Below are positions 16,469 through 24,364 of a stretch of 36,165 nucleotides of DNA, piece by piece. The notes under the pieces were generated by a model. The model did not search any database. It saw only the letters and a list, made by a program, of their open reading frames with translations, and was not told where the DNA came from. Position numbers and translations under genes: made by a program. Numbering within the stretch: position 1 is the first letter of the stretch; each line of letters starts with the position of its first letter. This DNA comes from Myxacorys chilensis ATA2-1-KO14 (GTDB lineage: Bacteria; Cyanobacteriota; Cyanobacteriia; Leptolyngbyales; Leptolyngbyaceae), in the NCBI GenBank assembly GCA_019359275.1, contig JAHHHP010000055.1:1-36165 (forward strand). The letters are read 5' to 3'.

Positions 16469-16765
16469 CTAGGATGAAACAGTTTGCAGGTCGAGTTGAC
16501 TGGCAATCTCGACCACGATGCCTTTGTTTTTCAAATCCTCCAGAGCTTTGTAGAAATTGCCAATACTCAACCCCCAGCGATCGCAAAATCGGTTCACTTC
16601 GATCCTCGGGCTCCGCTTGCCCCGAAAGTCGATTTGCAGGGCAAAGAACAGGTAGTCTCGTTAGCTTTGCTTCACGGAGTGTTCGTTCGTCAACAGTTTC
16701 AAGTCGCGAATCGTCAACCGTTCTTCGCGATCTAAGCCATAGTGGGGCAAGTCAGCAAGTTCCAT
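16469..16765 (-). pseudogene. Winged-helix (replication/regulator-like) remnant with internal stop
   Basis: From an ATG at 16765 the minus strand reads MELADLPHYGLDREERLTIR, continues to SVKQS, meets TAA at 16661-16663, then resumes in the same frame with RDYLFFALQIDFRGKRSPRI, EVNRFCDRWGLSIGNFYKAL and EDLKNKGIVVEI, ending at TAG 16469-16471. The second half looks like a winged helix-turn-helix of the kind found in cyanobacterial plasmid proteins. About 98 codons in all with one nonsense change; it is either a pseudogene or two short products. I do not recognise the parent family precisely. Confidence 0.4.
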
Positions 16766-16885
16766 ATGCCTAAGGAAATATAGTACGCAGGTTCTGGTTT
16801 AGGTCATTGCCGCCTCGCTGTTGTTTATTTCAAGCCGTTTTGACCCTGCTGTCACTAGAGCCCATAAGCGCCGCGACAAAGACAA

Positions 16886-16926
16886 TTTAGTTCGTGGGTA
16901 AATCATGAAATTACCCACGAACTAAA
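16886..16926. repeat. Perfect 16-bp inverted repeat, first copy of a leader element
   Basis: TTTAGTTCGTGGGTAA (16886-16901) and its exact complement (16911-16926) enclose a 9-base loop. The stem is followed by GGCATCC and then ATGGTCGTC, an order repeated around 19122-19205. It is a strong operator or attenuator candidate for the gene at 16960. Confidence 0.65.
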
Positions 16927-16959
16927 CAAAGGCATCCTCGCAGTTTACCTAGAGGACCT

Positions 16960-17379
16960 ATGGTCGTCAGGGGGTATGTTCGTGGGATAGTAATGAGTAG
17001 CCCCACGAATTCGATTCAGACGGTGACCAGCCTTCATCTCGAAGCCGAGGTATCCCGGCTCACAGACTTAGCACAGCGCATTCGAGACTCGGGTCCCGTC
17101 GCACCAGTCAACTGTTGGATCGAGGACTATACAGTCACGCGCCAAACCGGACCATACCACTACAAGCGGGTGAATAGCGATCGACCTCAATTCGGGGCGC
17201 GAGGCCAAGCCCGCACCCTGCATCTGGGAAAAGCCGGCAGCCCTGACCATCAGGACTGGCAACAACGGCTGAAGCGGCGGGACGCACTGACGGAGATCGA
17301 CTATCGGGTGGGTTTGATTCGGCAGTTGATGGCGCGGCAGCAGTCGCATCCACTTTGGATGCCCGATCCGCTTCCGTAG
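16960..17379 (+). CDS. Small hypothetical protein of a cyanobacterial type
   Basis: The product has 139 residues from ATG 16960, or 128 from ATG 16993 (MSSPTNSIQ). I favour 16960 because AGAGGA precedes it and the sequence around this ATG is repeated at 19197, but 16993 is also plausible. The body, VNCWIEDYTVTRQTGPYHYK, then ARTLHLGKAGSPDHQDWQQR and RRDALTEIDYRVGLIRQLM, looks like a family of short proteins I associate with cyanobacterial accessory DNA, in which a YYxR/HLGK beta part is followed by a coiled coil. Function is unknown. An inverted repeat TTCGTGGG/CCCACGAA at 16979-17009 overlaps the 5' end. Confidence 0.55.
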   Translation: MVVRGYVRGIVMSSPTNSIQTVTSLHLEAEVSRLTDLAQRIRDSGPVAPVNCWIEDYTVTRQTGPYHYKRVNSDRPQFGARGQARTLHLGKAGSPDHQDWQQRLKRRDALTEIDYRVGLIRQLMARQQSHPLWMPDPLP

Positions 17380-17400
17380 CGAACGGCGGCGATGACCGGC

Positions 17401-17670
17401 TTATGGGGTTGCGATCGCCAGCGACGGCAGCGGTAGGGGTTCACTCTCTCCACCGACATCGCGGTGTGGAGGTCGCTTGAAGGTAAACGTGAAGCGGTCC
17501 CCGCTCTCAATCACGTGCTGCATCTCTGGGTACAGGGGCGAGTTTTCGATCACCCCGCTCAAGTAGACCCAACCGCGAGCTCGGGTCAAGGCCACAAACA
17601 GTTGGTTGCGCAGTGTAATATTGCTTTCGTCCTCAGCAATCTGGTCGAATCCAGATCCAGTCCGCGACTT
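17401..17670 (-). pseudogene. C-terminal fragment of a UvrD/Rep-like helicase
   Basis: The minus strand encodes GFDQIAEDESNITLRNQLFV, then ALTRARGWVYLSGV and MQHVIESGDRFTFTFKRPP. NQLFVALTRARGW is the motif VI region of superfamily I helicases (LFVALTRAR). Everything upstream, including the P-loop, is missing, so this is a 3' remnant. The tail with LPLPSLAIATP runs to a stop at 17401. Confidence 0.6.
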
Positions 17671-17746
17671 GATGATGCGGCAGGTCTAATCCGCCCAGAG
17701 GGCAACCCTCCTGGGTCTCGATCGAAAACTGGATGTGGGCAACCAT
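17633..17746 (-). CDS. Short reading frame of 37 codons, doubtful
   Basis: An ATG at 17746 preceded by GGAG at a suitable distance opens MVAHIQFSIETQEGCPLGGL and ends at TGA 17633-17635, in another frame than the helicase fragment it overlaps. It may be the 5' end of a separate truncated gene. I do not recognise it, and it could be spurious. Confidence 0.25.
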   Translation of the reverse strand: MVAHIQFSIETQEGCPLGGLDLPHHQVADWIWIRPDC

Positions 17747-17934
17747 CAACCGTCTCCTAGGTTGTCTGTAGGGATAAGTTAGTTCTAGCGTACTATATTT
17801 CACCTTCCAAGATGTTGAGAGGTCGTTTTAGAGTTTGACTAGACAACAACGAAGGCTGCAAGCTTTTCCCCACTTCCCTGCATGGGTTTGCGGTGCAAGA
17901 TTTGCCTAGATTATTATTTTTTGATATAATATAA

Positions 17935-17940
17935 ACATAA
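17935..17940 (+). promoter_or_regulatory. Candidate -10 box of the 235-residue gene
   Basis: TATAAT lies 26 bases before the ATG at 17966 within a very AT-rich stretch. No convincing -35 hexamer is found at 16-18 bases. Confidence 0.35.
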
Positions 17941-17965
17941 CTAATTAACAACTGAATATTTTCAC

Positions 17966-18673
17966 ATGTCTATTTCACAAACTGAGCGGGGGCGACTAGA
18001 TCAGTATGCGCCACTATTGGACGCGCTAGAAGCCAACCTCGATGGCCAACTGAAAAAAGCGCTTCAAGACCACAAGCATTGGCGACGCACTGCCCAAACT
18101 GACCTTCGCTACACCTCACCGGCTGATTCAATCTTGAGTGATTACTTCACTACCCTAATCGACTCTAGTCGGGACGAAGCGGACTTAAAAGAGGGATTGC
18201 ATGGCTTCTACGCCCGCTCCCTCGACCAAATCACCACCGAACTCTCACCGCATTTCCCCCAGCTTGACTCAGAGCTTCCACCTGAGTTGCGATCGCAACT
18301 CCTTAACATTGGTGCACAGCAACTCCTAAATGAGACCCTCGCCGCTGATCCTCAGTTTCTGGGTCGGCTTCACGCGGCTCAAAGGGGTCAAAACCTTGAT
18401 CGACTGCGGCGATGGCGTGATTTTCTGGCTCGCTGCATTGGACAACACCTCTCGCTCGAAGAGCGGTTCAATCTGGGCTTATTGCTGGGATTGCTGCCGA
18501 TCAAAGATTTACTCCAGTTTATGAACGAACGCCACAAGCTTGGGCTGACAGAGTCGGATCAAGCGACGATCGAGCAGGGGCTCGAACTGAGCCGCACGAT
18601 TGCTCGAGGCCCGCTAACTTACAAAGACGCGATCGCGGCGATTCAACTCTTCCGATCACTCGAGGACTGTTGA
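17966..18673 (+). CDS. Hypothetical helical protein, 235 residues
   Basis: The product is soluble, with no signal peptide or membrane segment, and appears all-helical: LDQYAPLLDALEANLDGQLK, LRSQLLNIGAQQLLNET and LEERFNLGLLLGLLPIKDLL. I recognise no catalytic or nucleotide-binding motif and no family. It has its own AT-rich promoter-like region and no close partner gene. Just past its stop the DNA repeats its last codons in degraded form (18674-18715), suggesting that the C-terminus was once partly duplicated or the gene shortened. Confidence 0.6.
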   Translation: MSISQTERGRLDQYAPLLDALEANLDGQLKKALQDHKHWRRTAQTDLRYTSPADSILSDYFTTLIDSSRDEADLKEGLHGFYARSLDQITTELSPHFPQLDSELPPELRSQLLNIGAQQLLNETLAADPQFLGRLHAAQRGQNLDRLRRWRDFLARCIGQHLSLEERFNLGLLLGLLPIKDLLQFMNERHKLGLTESDQATIEQGLELSRTIARGPLTYKDAIAAIQLFRSLEDC

Positions 18674-19317
18674 TCGACAAAGATACGCTCGCGGCAATTC
18701 ATCTCTTTCGATGGAATCTGTGCCGATCCGTCGCAGCTTTGCCAGTCGCTAATCCTGTCAATGAATGGAGAGATATGATGCAAAGTGATGCCAACAACAA
18801 CCCAGACATCGTTGCGACGGGCAGGTTATTAGATTGATCAAGCTACCTAGGTAAAGTCGGGCAGCAATTGGGTAAATTGCCGCTATTCCTAGAGCACCGA
18901 GTCGTTCATGATGGAAGGACATTCAAAGTCGCTAGCCACTCAATCAGGTTGGCCTTTATTAAAACGAGCCCTGGGCAATTGCTCAGGGCTTATTAGTTGG
19001 GGCAGCGTGAGGTTAGCAGCTGATTCTGAGCGCGACGCAACAGCCCCAGCAAATCCGTGTGCGATTCGTCCTAGACCTTCTTGCACCTACCACGAGACAA
19101 CAGTCGCGATGAAGGCTAGCGAGTTCGTGGGAAATCCTACAGTTAAACCACGAACTAAACTCGGGCATCCACGTAGTTAATGCGTTTGGGAGAAGGATGG
19201 TCGTCACATCTAGCTCTGCTCATGCAAGGCTCTAGCGGCAGCATGTTCGGGAAATAAGAGTGAGTCAGCTCCTTCGCTCGTTTTGCTTCCCCCGGCTCTA
19301 GGCTGTCTGCTTCCCTG
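18674..19317. other. Gene-poor stretch with hairpin and duplicated leader
   Basis: I see no supported gene. The stretch starts with a degraded repeat of the preceding gene's 3' end (encoding KDTLAAIHLFRW against KDAIAAIQLFRS). It also contains an imperfect hairpin AGCCCTGGGC/GCTCAGGGCT at about 18967-18990 (a possible terminator on the minus strand, followed there by CGTTTTA) and the second copy of the TTCGTGG leader at 19122-19205. Confidence 0.4.
19122..19205. repeat. Second copy of the palindromic leader
   Basis: AGTTCGTGG (19122-19130) and CCACGAACT (19148-19156) form a 9-bp stem; CCACGAACTAAAC, GGCATCC and ATGGTCGTC follow in the same order and nearly the same spacing as after the stem at 16886. 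The reading frame from this ATG stops after 12 codons, so this looks like the leader of a lost paralogue of the 16960 gene. Confidence 0.55.
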
Positions 19318-20820
19318 CTACTCTTTAGCATCCTTCGGGAAGTAGTCGTTTGGGTTATTGTACTGCCTGGAATAGCTGAAGCCCAACTTTCGGGCTACCG
19401 ATGCCCAACCACCATTGTCCGAAATAGCGCTGTTTAAATCAGTGCGTCCAATCTGCTTTAGTTCTTCATGAGTTGGTAGTACACCAGAATTACCTAGTTG
19501 TTCAGCTACACGATCAATTTCTGCTCTAAGATTGTCCAGATTCTTCCAATATCCGCGTGGTTTTCTCCCGTAGGACAAACGCAGCTTCAATTTTTGAGCG
19601 ACTGCTGGGAAACCGCCATGCATATTCATCGCTGCAGCAAGAGAACTCTCTCCTGCTTGAGTTAAGTCTTCTTTGGTTGGTATAACTCCACGTGTACCTT
19701 GGTGTTCAATGAAAGTAAGTAGCTCATGCTCAACGTTTGAAAAATCATGCCAGTATCCTGAGCTTCTTTTGTTGAAATTCAGCTTGAGCTTCTCAGCGAC
19801 AGTCTGAAATCCTCCGTGATATTTGCAAATAGCTCTTAAAATATCTTGTCGATCGCTCTCTTTAAGCTCGGTAGCAGTAGGCATTAAACCGATTTTTTTA
19901 CGTCTCTCATTGAGTAAAATAATTTCACGTTTGAGGTTGTCAAAATCTTTCCAGTAACCTGAAGGTTTTCTTTCATGGGTTTTTCTTAAGCTATGTTGTT
20001 GAGCCAGTTGTACTAAACGCTCATCATTTAAACCTGCTTTCCTGATCCAGGAGCGAATTGTAACTGCTAGAACTCCTGTAAGATGACTGATTTCATTTGA
20101 TGACATTCCTTCTCTATAAAGTCTTAAACACTTATCGATTTTCTCCTTAGAGTATCTTTTTTGCCGTCCTCCAATGGTTGCTTTTGCAATCCAGGATCGA
20201 AGTGTACCAAGATTTACTTGCATTGCCTGAGCAATTTGCGTACTAGTTTTCCCTGCTTTATAGAGTTCTAAGCATTGCTGCTTAAGCTCATCAGAATATT
20301 TCCGGAGTCTAGAAACCCCAGCATTGTAGACCCAGTCTGTGATCGTGTCTGCAGGTACTCCTGTTTCATTTTCAATATCTCTTGGTTCCCAACCATCAAT
20401 GTACATCTGAATGCAAGCTTGTTTTTCATCTTTTGAGTGTTTGGCTGAACGGTTTGATAAACCACATTCACGGAGCCATTTTCTTAAAGCTCGTCTTAAG
20501 GGAATACCATTAAGCTTTTGAATTTCTTGAATAGAGTAACCAACAGAGTACATTTCAATGCACTGATCCTTAACAGAGTCATTGTAGGGATCTGTATGGT
20601 GAATAGGAAGAATCTCTGCCAAATCCTTTTCTGATGATGGATCAAGCTGTTGCTGAACAAGCAATCCTAATTCTTTATAGTAGGGACATGTTTGGCACTT
20701 TGTATCTACGCCCGGTGTAGAACAATCACAGGCAGAACGCCATTGCGGCTTGACAGCTGATTCAATTTGAGAAAATTGCTCTGCTGCCTCACGGAAAATA
20801 TCTATAGTAGGTTTATACAT
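19318..20820 (-). CDS. Modular DNA-binding protein: four HTH units and three homing-endonuclease-associated repeats
   Basis: The 500-residue product has an N-terminal Cys cluster (C31, C33, C42, C45; possible zinc site). Four helix-turn-helix units follow at about 79-121, 128-169, 174-216 and 222-264; the clearest is YSDELKQQCLELYKAGKTST with TLRSWI in the recognition helix. Three 62-residue repeats come next at about 286-347, 353-414 and 421-482, each with SGYWKDFDNL, a PT.xELK.xGR motif and HGGFxxVAxKLKL. These look like homing-endonuclease-associated repeats (HNH_repeat type). No nuclease motif is present, so it is predicted to bind DNA only. It lies 33 bases downstream of the serine recombinase and is probably co-transcribed, so it could be an accessory or directionality factor. 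That role is inference. Confidence 0.7.
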   Translation of the reverse strand: MYKPTIDIFREAAEQFSQIESAVKPQWRSACDCSTPGVDTKCQTCPYYKELGLLVQQQLDPSSEKDLAEILPIHHTDPYNDSVKDQCIEMYSVGYSIQEIQKLNGIPLRRALRKWLRECGLSNRSAKHSKDEKQACIQMYIDGWEPRDIENETGVPADTITDWVYNAGVSRLRKYSDELKQQCLELYKAGKTSTQIAQAMQVNLGTLRSWIAKATIGGRQKRYSKEKIDKCLRLYREGMSSNEISHLTGVLAVTIRSWIRKAGLNDERLVQLAQQHSLRKTHERKPSGYWKDFDNLKREIILLNERRKKIGLMPTATELKESDRQDILRAICKYHGGFQTVAEKLKLNFNKRSSGYWHDFSNVEHELLTFIEHQGTRGVIPTKEDLTQAGESSLAAAMNMHGGFPAVAQKLKLRLSYGRKPRGYWKNLDNLRAEIDRVAEQLGNSGVLPTHEELKQIGRTDLNSAISDNGGWASVARKLGFSYSRQYNNPNDYFPKDAKE

Positions 20821-20853
20821 TTCCCAATTTTCTTACTCAACTATAAATTTGAC

Positions 20854-22326
20854 TCAAACCTTTAATTCAACAGAAATCATAGAATCTGAGATGAAAACAC
20901 GCTCAACTAATCTCATGTAAAATACTTCTCGATACTCTTGTGATAAGGAGTACCAAAAATTAATTTTTTGAGCTTCAGGATGCAGTAAAAATTGCCACGC
21001 AGTATTATTAGTTTTGTCACCTTCAGCGTCAATTTCTGCCAGAATCTTCTGTCGCTGAGCCATTAGCTCTTTGTCAAATTCAAGGTCAGGAGCAATATCA
21101 ATCCACTCAAGCTTCTTTCGGAGTTTGTTAAGCCTTTCTGAGGTCAGCTCTTTTTTCTGTATTTGATACTGCGTAATTTCTCCTGCTTTCTCAACCAAGC
21201 CGCTAATGATAGCCTCGTCTATTTTTGAAAGAGATGTACAACGATGATTGTTACAGCTGATACCTGAATGCATACATGCATAATATTTACGTCCCCCTGA
21301 GCCTCCCTTAAGTTGACACAGAGATTTACATTCATTGCAGAAGACACGTTTAGTAAGATAAAATGTTGCACCTGGTTGCCCAAAACATTTAGAGTTGAAT
21401 TCTAAAATTGGCTTTATTTCAGTTTCATAAAGTTCATCGGTAATAATTTTGTGGTCGGGATGGGTATCTCGATGAAGTTCCCATACTTCAGGATTATTAT
21501 TTCTGCGTCTGTTTGTGTACTTTAAATAAGCCGTATGTCCGCGAAGAATCGGATTCATAAGCCATGATTTTAAGCCTTCAGAAGAGCTGAAAATTGCTAA
21601 TCCAGGTACAATTGCAGGGTTTTTATGCTGCTCCATAGTATAGCGATGATGAAGATGGCTTAAAACAGTTCTATATTTTCTAATACGCAGGAAGCAATCG
21701 ACTAACTCTTGGGCAATATCAGCTTTACTTTGTCCTCGCTGCAAAAACTCCAATGGAGTTTTTGCATTAAAGTGACTGTAATTATCTGGACAGTCTTGAA
21801 GAGAGCAAATGAATGGTCGACGGTCGATAGTATATTGGTTGTTAACTATTTCATAGAATAAGGGAGGACGAGACCATGCTCCCTTCTTACTTCTACGGTA
21901 AGCGAACCCATGCTTTATCCGCTCACGCAACATATTTCGCTCAAAAGCGGCTAATAAGACCATCATGTCGGCACTCATTTCACCCGAAGCTGTTTTTAAG
22001 TCTTGCTTACCTTGATCAAGGAGATCAATTTCTACGTCACAGTTACGAAGCAGTATTTTGAAGTACTCGTAGTCCAATTTGTTTCGGTAGAGTCGATCCC
22101 ACCGAGTTGCTCTAACTAAACCTATTTTCCCAGCACAAATATCATCTATCAGGCGGTTCAAATCCGGTCGAGCCGAATTGTCTCCAGAGTCGATATCAGA
22201 GTAAATCTCATCTACACCTGCAGTTATCAGTCGGGCTTCTTGCTGCTCTAGGGCAGCACCTTTAGCCTGCTCCAACGTAGAAAGACGCAAGTAAGCAACC
22301 GCTTTTCGACCATTTGGAGTTGGCAT
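20854..22326 (-). CDS. Large serine recombinase, XisF-like
   Basis: The 490-residue product starts with a resolvase/invertase catalytic domain: AYLRLSTLEQ with nucleophile Ser16, then ARPDLNRLIDDI, VRATRWDRLYRN and a long helix E (ERNMLRERIKHGFAYRR). A recombinase domain follows, then a zinc ribbon starting CNECKSLC at residue 330 and ending near 366, and a coiled-coil C-terminus. This order is that of large serine recombinases, and the sequence resembles XisF, which excises the fdxN element in heterocyst-forming cyanobacteria. ATG 22326 has no clear Shine-Dalgarno sequence. No XisH or XisI genes are visible. The next gene on the same strand is the repeat-rich DNA-binding protein. The segment is AT-rich and lacks GCGATCGC sites, unlike most of the window. 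Confidence 0.85.
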   Translation of the reverse strand: MPTPNGRKAVAYLRLSTLEQAKGAALEQQEARLITAGVDEIYSDIDSGDNSARPDLNRLIDDICAGKIGLVRATRWDRLYRNKLDYEYFKILLRNCDVEIDLLDQGKQDLKTASGEMSADMMVLLAAFERNMLRERIKHGFAYRRSKKGAWSRPPLFYEIVNNQYTIDRRPFICSLQDCPDNYSHFNAKTPLEFLQRGQSKADIAQELVDCFLRIRKYRTVLSHLHHRYTMEQHKNPAIVPGLAIFSSSEGLKSWLMNPILRGHTAYLKYTNRRRNNNPEVWELHRDTHPDHKIITDELYETEIKPILEFNSKCFGQPGATFYLTKRVFCNECKSLCQLKGGSGGRKYYACMHSGISCNNHRCTSLSKIDEAIISGLVEKAGEITQYQIQKKELTSERLNKLRKKLEWIDIAPDLEFDKELMAQRQKILAEIDAEGDKTNNTAWQFLLHPEAQKINFWYSLSQEYREVFYMRLVERVFISDSMISVELKV

Positions 22327-22647
22327 AAATATTAATTCTGATATAATGATACAAAGATACCATATACTTGTAGCAATGTCATTAAAGTAACGTTGTTACA
22401 AACGGGAAATCAGAGCTGTTTGTTTTCTCATCAAAACGCTACATTTAGCTTATGGAATTATTTTTCTAAGAATACGAATTTCGCCTTGCGTCGCATCGTA
22501 GAGCATGAGCAAAGTGTGTAGGTGATTTAAGTTTGAAAGTTTTTATGAGTAAAGAAAACGGTGCCTTTCGCCTCGATAGCCAGAAGCGGGGTTGTGTCGC
22601 AAAAATGATAGGGTAAGGAGGCACAATTTTCTCTCACCTCGTCCTAA

Positions 22648-23249
22648 ATGGCTGCCCCATCCCTGTTCAAATGGTGCCACGTTCTGCCCGACATCATCTT
22701 CCTGAAGGTGCGACGGTACTGTCGCTATCCCTCGAGCTACCGGGACTTGGAAGCAATGATGGCGGAGCGAGGACACGACTTCGACTCCTCGCTTCACGGA
22801 TACGTGTCCGAAGTCGTTTGTCGAGTTCTGGCGAGAACTTCAACACCCAGCGATTGTTTGCCCATGCTATGGGCAAACAATCGTAGAGTTGGTTCGCTTC
22901 GCGAAGCTCTGAAGGACACACGGTGGATAAGAATGCTGCCTATCCAGTCGCAATGAACAAGTTAAAAGCCGATGAAACGACCCTTGCAGTACCTGCGAAG
23001 CAGCGTGCCGAAGAGACGAAACTCCGGCGGATTAAATACTTGAATAACGTGATTGAGCAGGATCACCAGAACATCAAACGGATTATAAAACCAATGATGA
23101 GGTTTAAGTCGTTCAATAGCGCAAGACGAACCTTGAGCGGAATTGAAGCCATGAATGTGATTAGGAAAGGGCAAGTGAAAGAAGTCAATAAAGGGGACAG
23201 TGTATCTCAAGCAAAGTTTGTCGAAGAAATCTTCGGAATGAGTGCTTAA
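22648..23249 (+). pseudogene. IS6-type transposase lacking its catalytic centre
   Basis: The N-terminal part reads MAAPSLFKWCHVLPDIIFLK and VRRYCRYPSSYRDLEAMMAE with RGHDFD; the C-terminal part, in another frame, reads VDKNAAYPVAMNKL, then IKYLNNVIEQDHQNIKRIIK and EAMNVIRKGQ. Both are clear IS6/IS240 landmarks, and the second contains the third catalytic residue (Glu in VIEQDH). The region that should carry the first two aspartates, about 300 bases, is replaced by 150 bases of palindrome-rich sequence (about 22776-22910). Confidence 0.8.
22776..22910. repeat. Cluster of perfect palindromes inside the IS6 remnant
   Basis: In order: CGACTTCG/CGAAGTCG around a 26-30 base loop, GTTCT/AGAAC, a 15-bp perfect hairpin CGATTGTTTGCCCAT at 22851-22865 with its complement at 22869-22883 (3-base loop), and CTTCGCGAAG near 22891-22900. 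They lie where the transposase core is missing. Confidence 0.6.
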
Positions 23250-23305
23250 GATAATACGATTGACATAGTTTGTTTGTCACTCTAAAGGGTTTGCACACAA
23301 CTGCA

Positions 23306-23938
23306 TCACCTACACAGTGAAGACTAAATCTTTATGATCCTCTATTCTAACTCTCTGCCAGTTCGAGAAACCTTCTTACATCGGAATCCGAACCGCTCGA
23401 TCACATTTCCTTGAACTCGCTTTAGTTTGAACAGTGACTGTTGAGGGATAAGCTGTTACCCCAACACTAGGGGAGATGGAATTGTCCAGATTGGACGCAC
23501 CACACAGAAGTTGAGTTATCAAGGTGAAACACCCTGACTCTGCTTTATTTCAAGCCTGGTGGAGGGGCTTGACTTGGGCAGAAACGAATCGCACGCCGAC
23601 ATACGGGCAAAAAAGCGCAAGAGTTGATCGGTATTTGCTGGTCTCGCCTCCGTCGTGTGTGGAACGCTTAGGGCTGCGCTGCGGCTCACCCCCTATGCCC
23701 ACCAGTGTTTCTCGGCGGCTCTCGCCCATAGTGTAGATCGCCCGGTAATCTCGTGTTGATGGCGGCAGTAGGTTTCGGAGCCGGGAGCGTTGATCGCGGT
23801 GGTTTGGACAAATTCAGCTAATCCCTCGTCCTGCCACCTCTTAAAGACGACGCCGTAACAGGCGATCGTCTTTAAGAGGTGGTTGGTTTGTCCGGAGCCG
23901 GTCCAGACTTCGTTAATCTCGGTTTGCAGGTCGCTGCG
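23306..23938. other. Gene-poor debris between two IS6 remnants
   Basis: Only short, broken reading frames are present. The minus strand has an uninterrupted but unrecognised stretch (about 23690-23930) containing LLKTIACYGVVFKRWQDEG and ETYCRHQHEITGRS, without a clear start. A long hairpin at 23834-23882 lies within it. Confidence 0.35.
23834..23882. repeat. Long hairpin, 17-bp stem plus inner 4-bp stem
   Basis: CCACCTCTTAAAGACGA (23834-23850) pairs exactly with 23866-23882; inside the loop CGCC (23851-23854) pairs with GGCG (23861-23864). No T-run follows, so it is not a plain terminator. It may be a recombination or IS-end structure. Confidence 0.6.
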
Positions 23939-24150
23939 TCATGCTTCTACAGCGGTGATGCGATGCCGTTTGCATTTGCTGCTGTGGTGATGGCTCGCGG
24001 AGTTTAGGTGCGTTCGGCTTTGAGCACTCTGCGAAAAAATCGCTCCGCTGCCTTGCGATCGCGCTTCGCACTCAGCATAGAATCCAGCGTATTGCGTTCC
24101 GAATCGACGGCGCGATACAAATATTTCCACTCGTTGCGATTCGTTCCTAC
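23939..24150 (-). pseudogene. IS6-type transposase, central fragment
   Basis: The minus strand reads NRNEWKYLYRAVDSERNTLD, then SMLSAKRDRKAAERFFRRVL and KAERT, followed by a stop (TAA), and PRAITTAANANGITAVEA. WKYLYRAVD..NTLDF.LSAKRD is the second-aspartate block of IS6-type transposases. Both ends of the gene are missing, and it lies in the opposite orientation to the other IS6 remnant. Confidence 0.65.
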
Positions 24151-24364
24151 ACGAAAGGCTGCAAAGCTTGTAAGGTGAAGCTTCTGAGAAATAACCTTCT
24201 AAGGTGGAGTTCGCAATTTTGTCTCGTGTCAATTGTGCAGACCGATTTATTGCATCAATTTTCTCCTCCGTTTCGTCTCAAAATTGAACGCAGCACGTGG
24301 TGCGGAGAGCTAATTTTAGGTAGAGTCTGATCTAGGATCAATTCGTTTCTCAGAAGCAAACTTT

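Larger units (their letters stand above)
22588..23305 (+). mobile_element. IS6-type element, internally rearranged
   Basis: The ends are inferred from GGTTGTGTCGCAAA (from 22590) and, on the opposite strand, GCAGTTGTGTGCAAA (ending near 23304), which share GTTGTGT.GCAAA. Just outside, TGTGTAGGTGAT (22515-22526) and its complement (23305-23316) form another 12-bp inverted pair. The exact boundaries are uncertain. Confidence 0.55.

Noticed and set aside
16886..16926. Integron attC site
   Set aside because: The palindrome lacks the RYYYAAC and GTTRRRY cores of attC, and no integron integrase is present.
18966..18990. Rho-independent terminator
   Set aside because: The stem is interrupted and no T-run follows on the + strand; on the minus strand only a short CGTTTTA follows and the nearest minus-strand gene ends 330 bases away, so I did not list it as a terminator.
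23524..23736. 70-codon + strand frame in the IS debris
   Set aside because: There is no recognisable domain, no ribosome binding site, and the surroundings are decayed on both strands.
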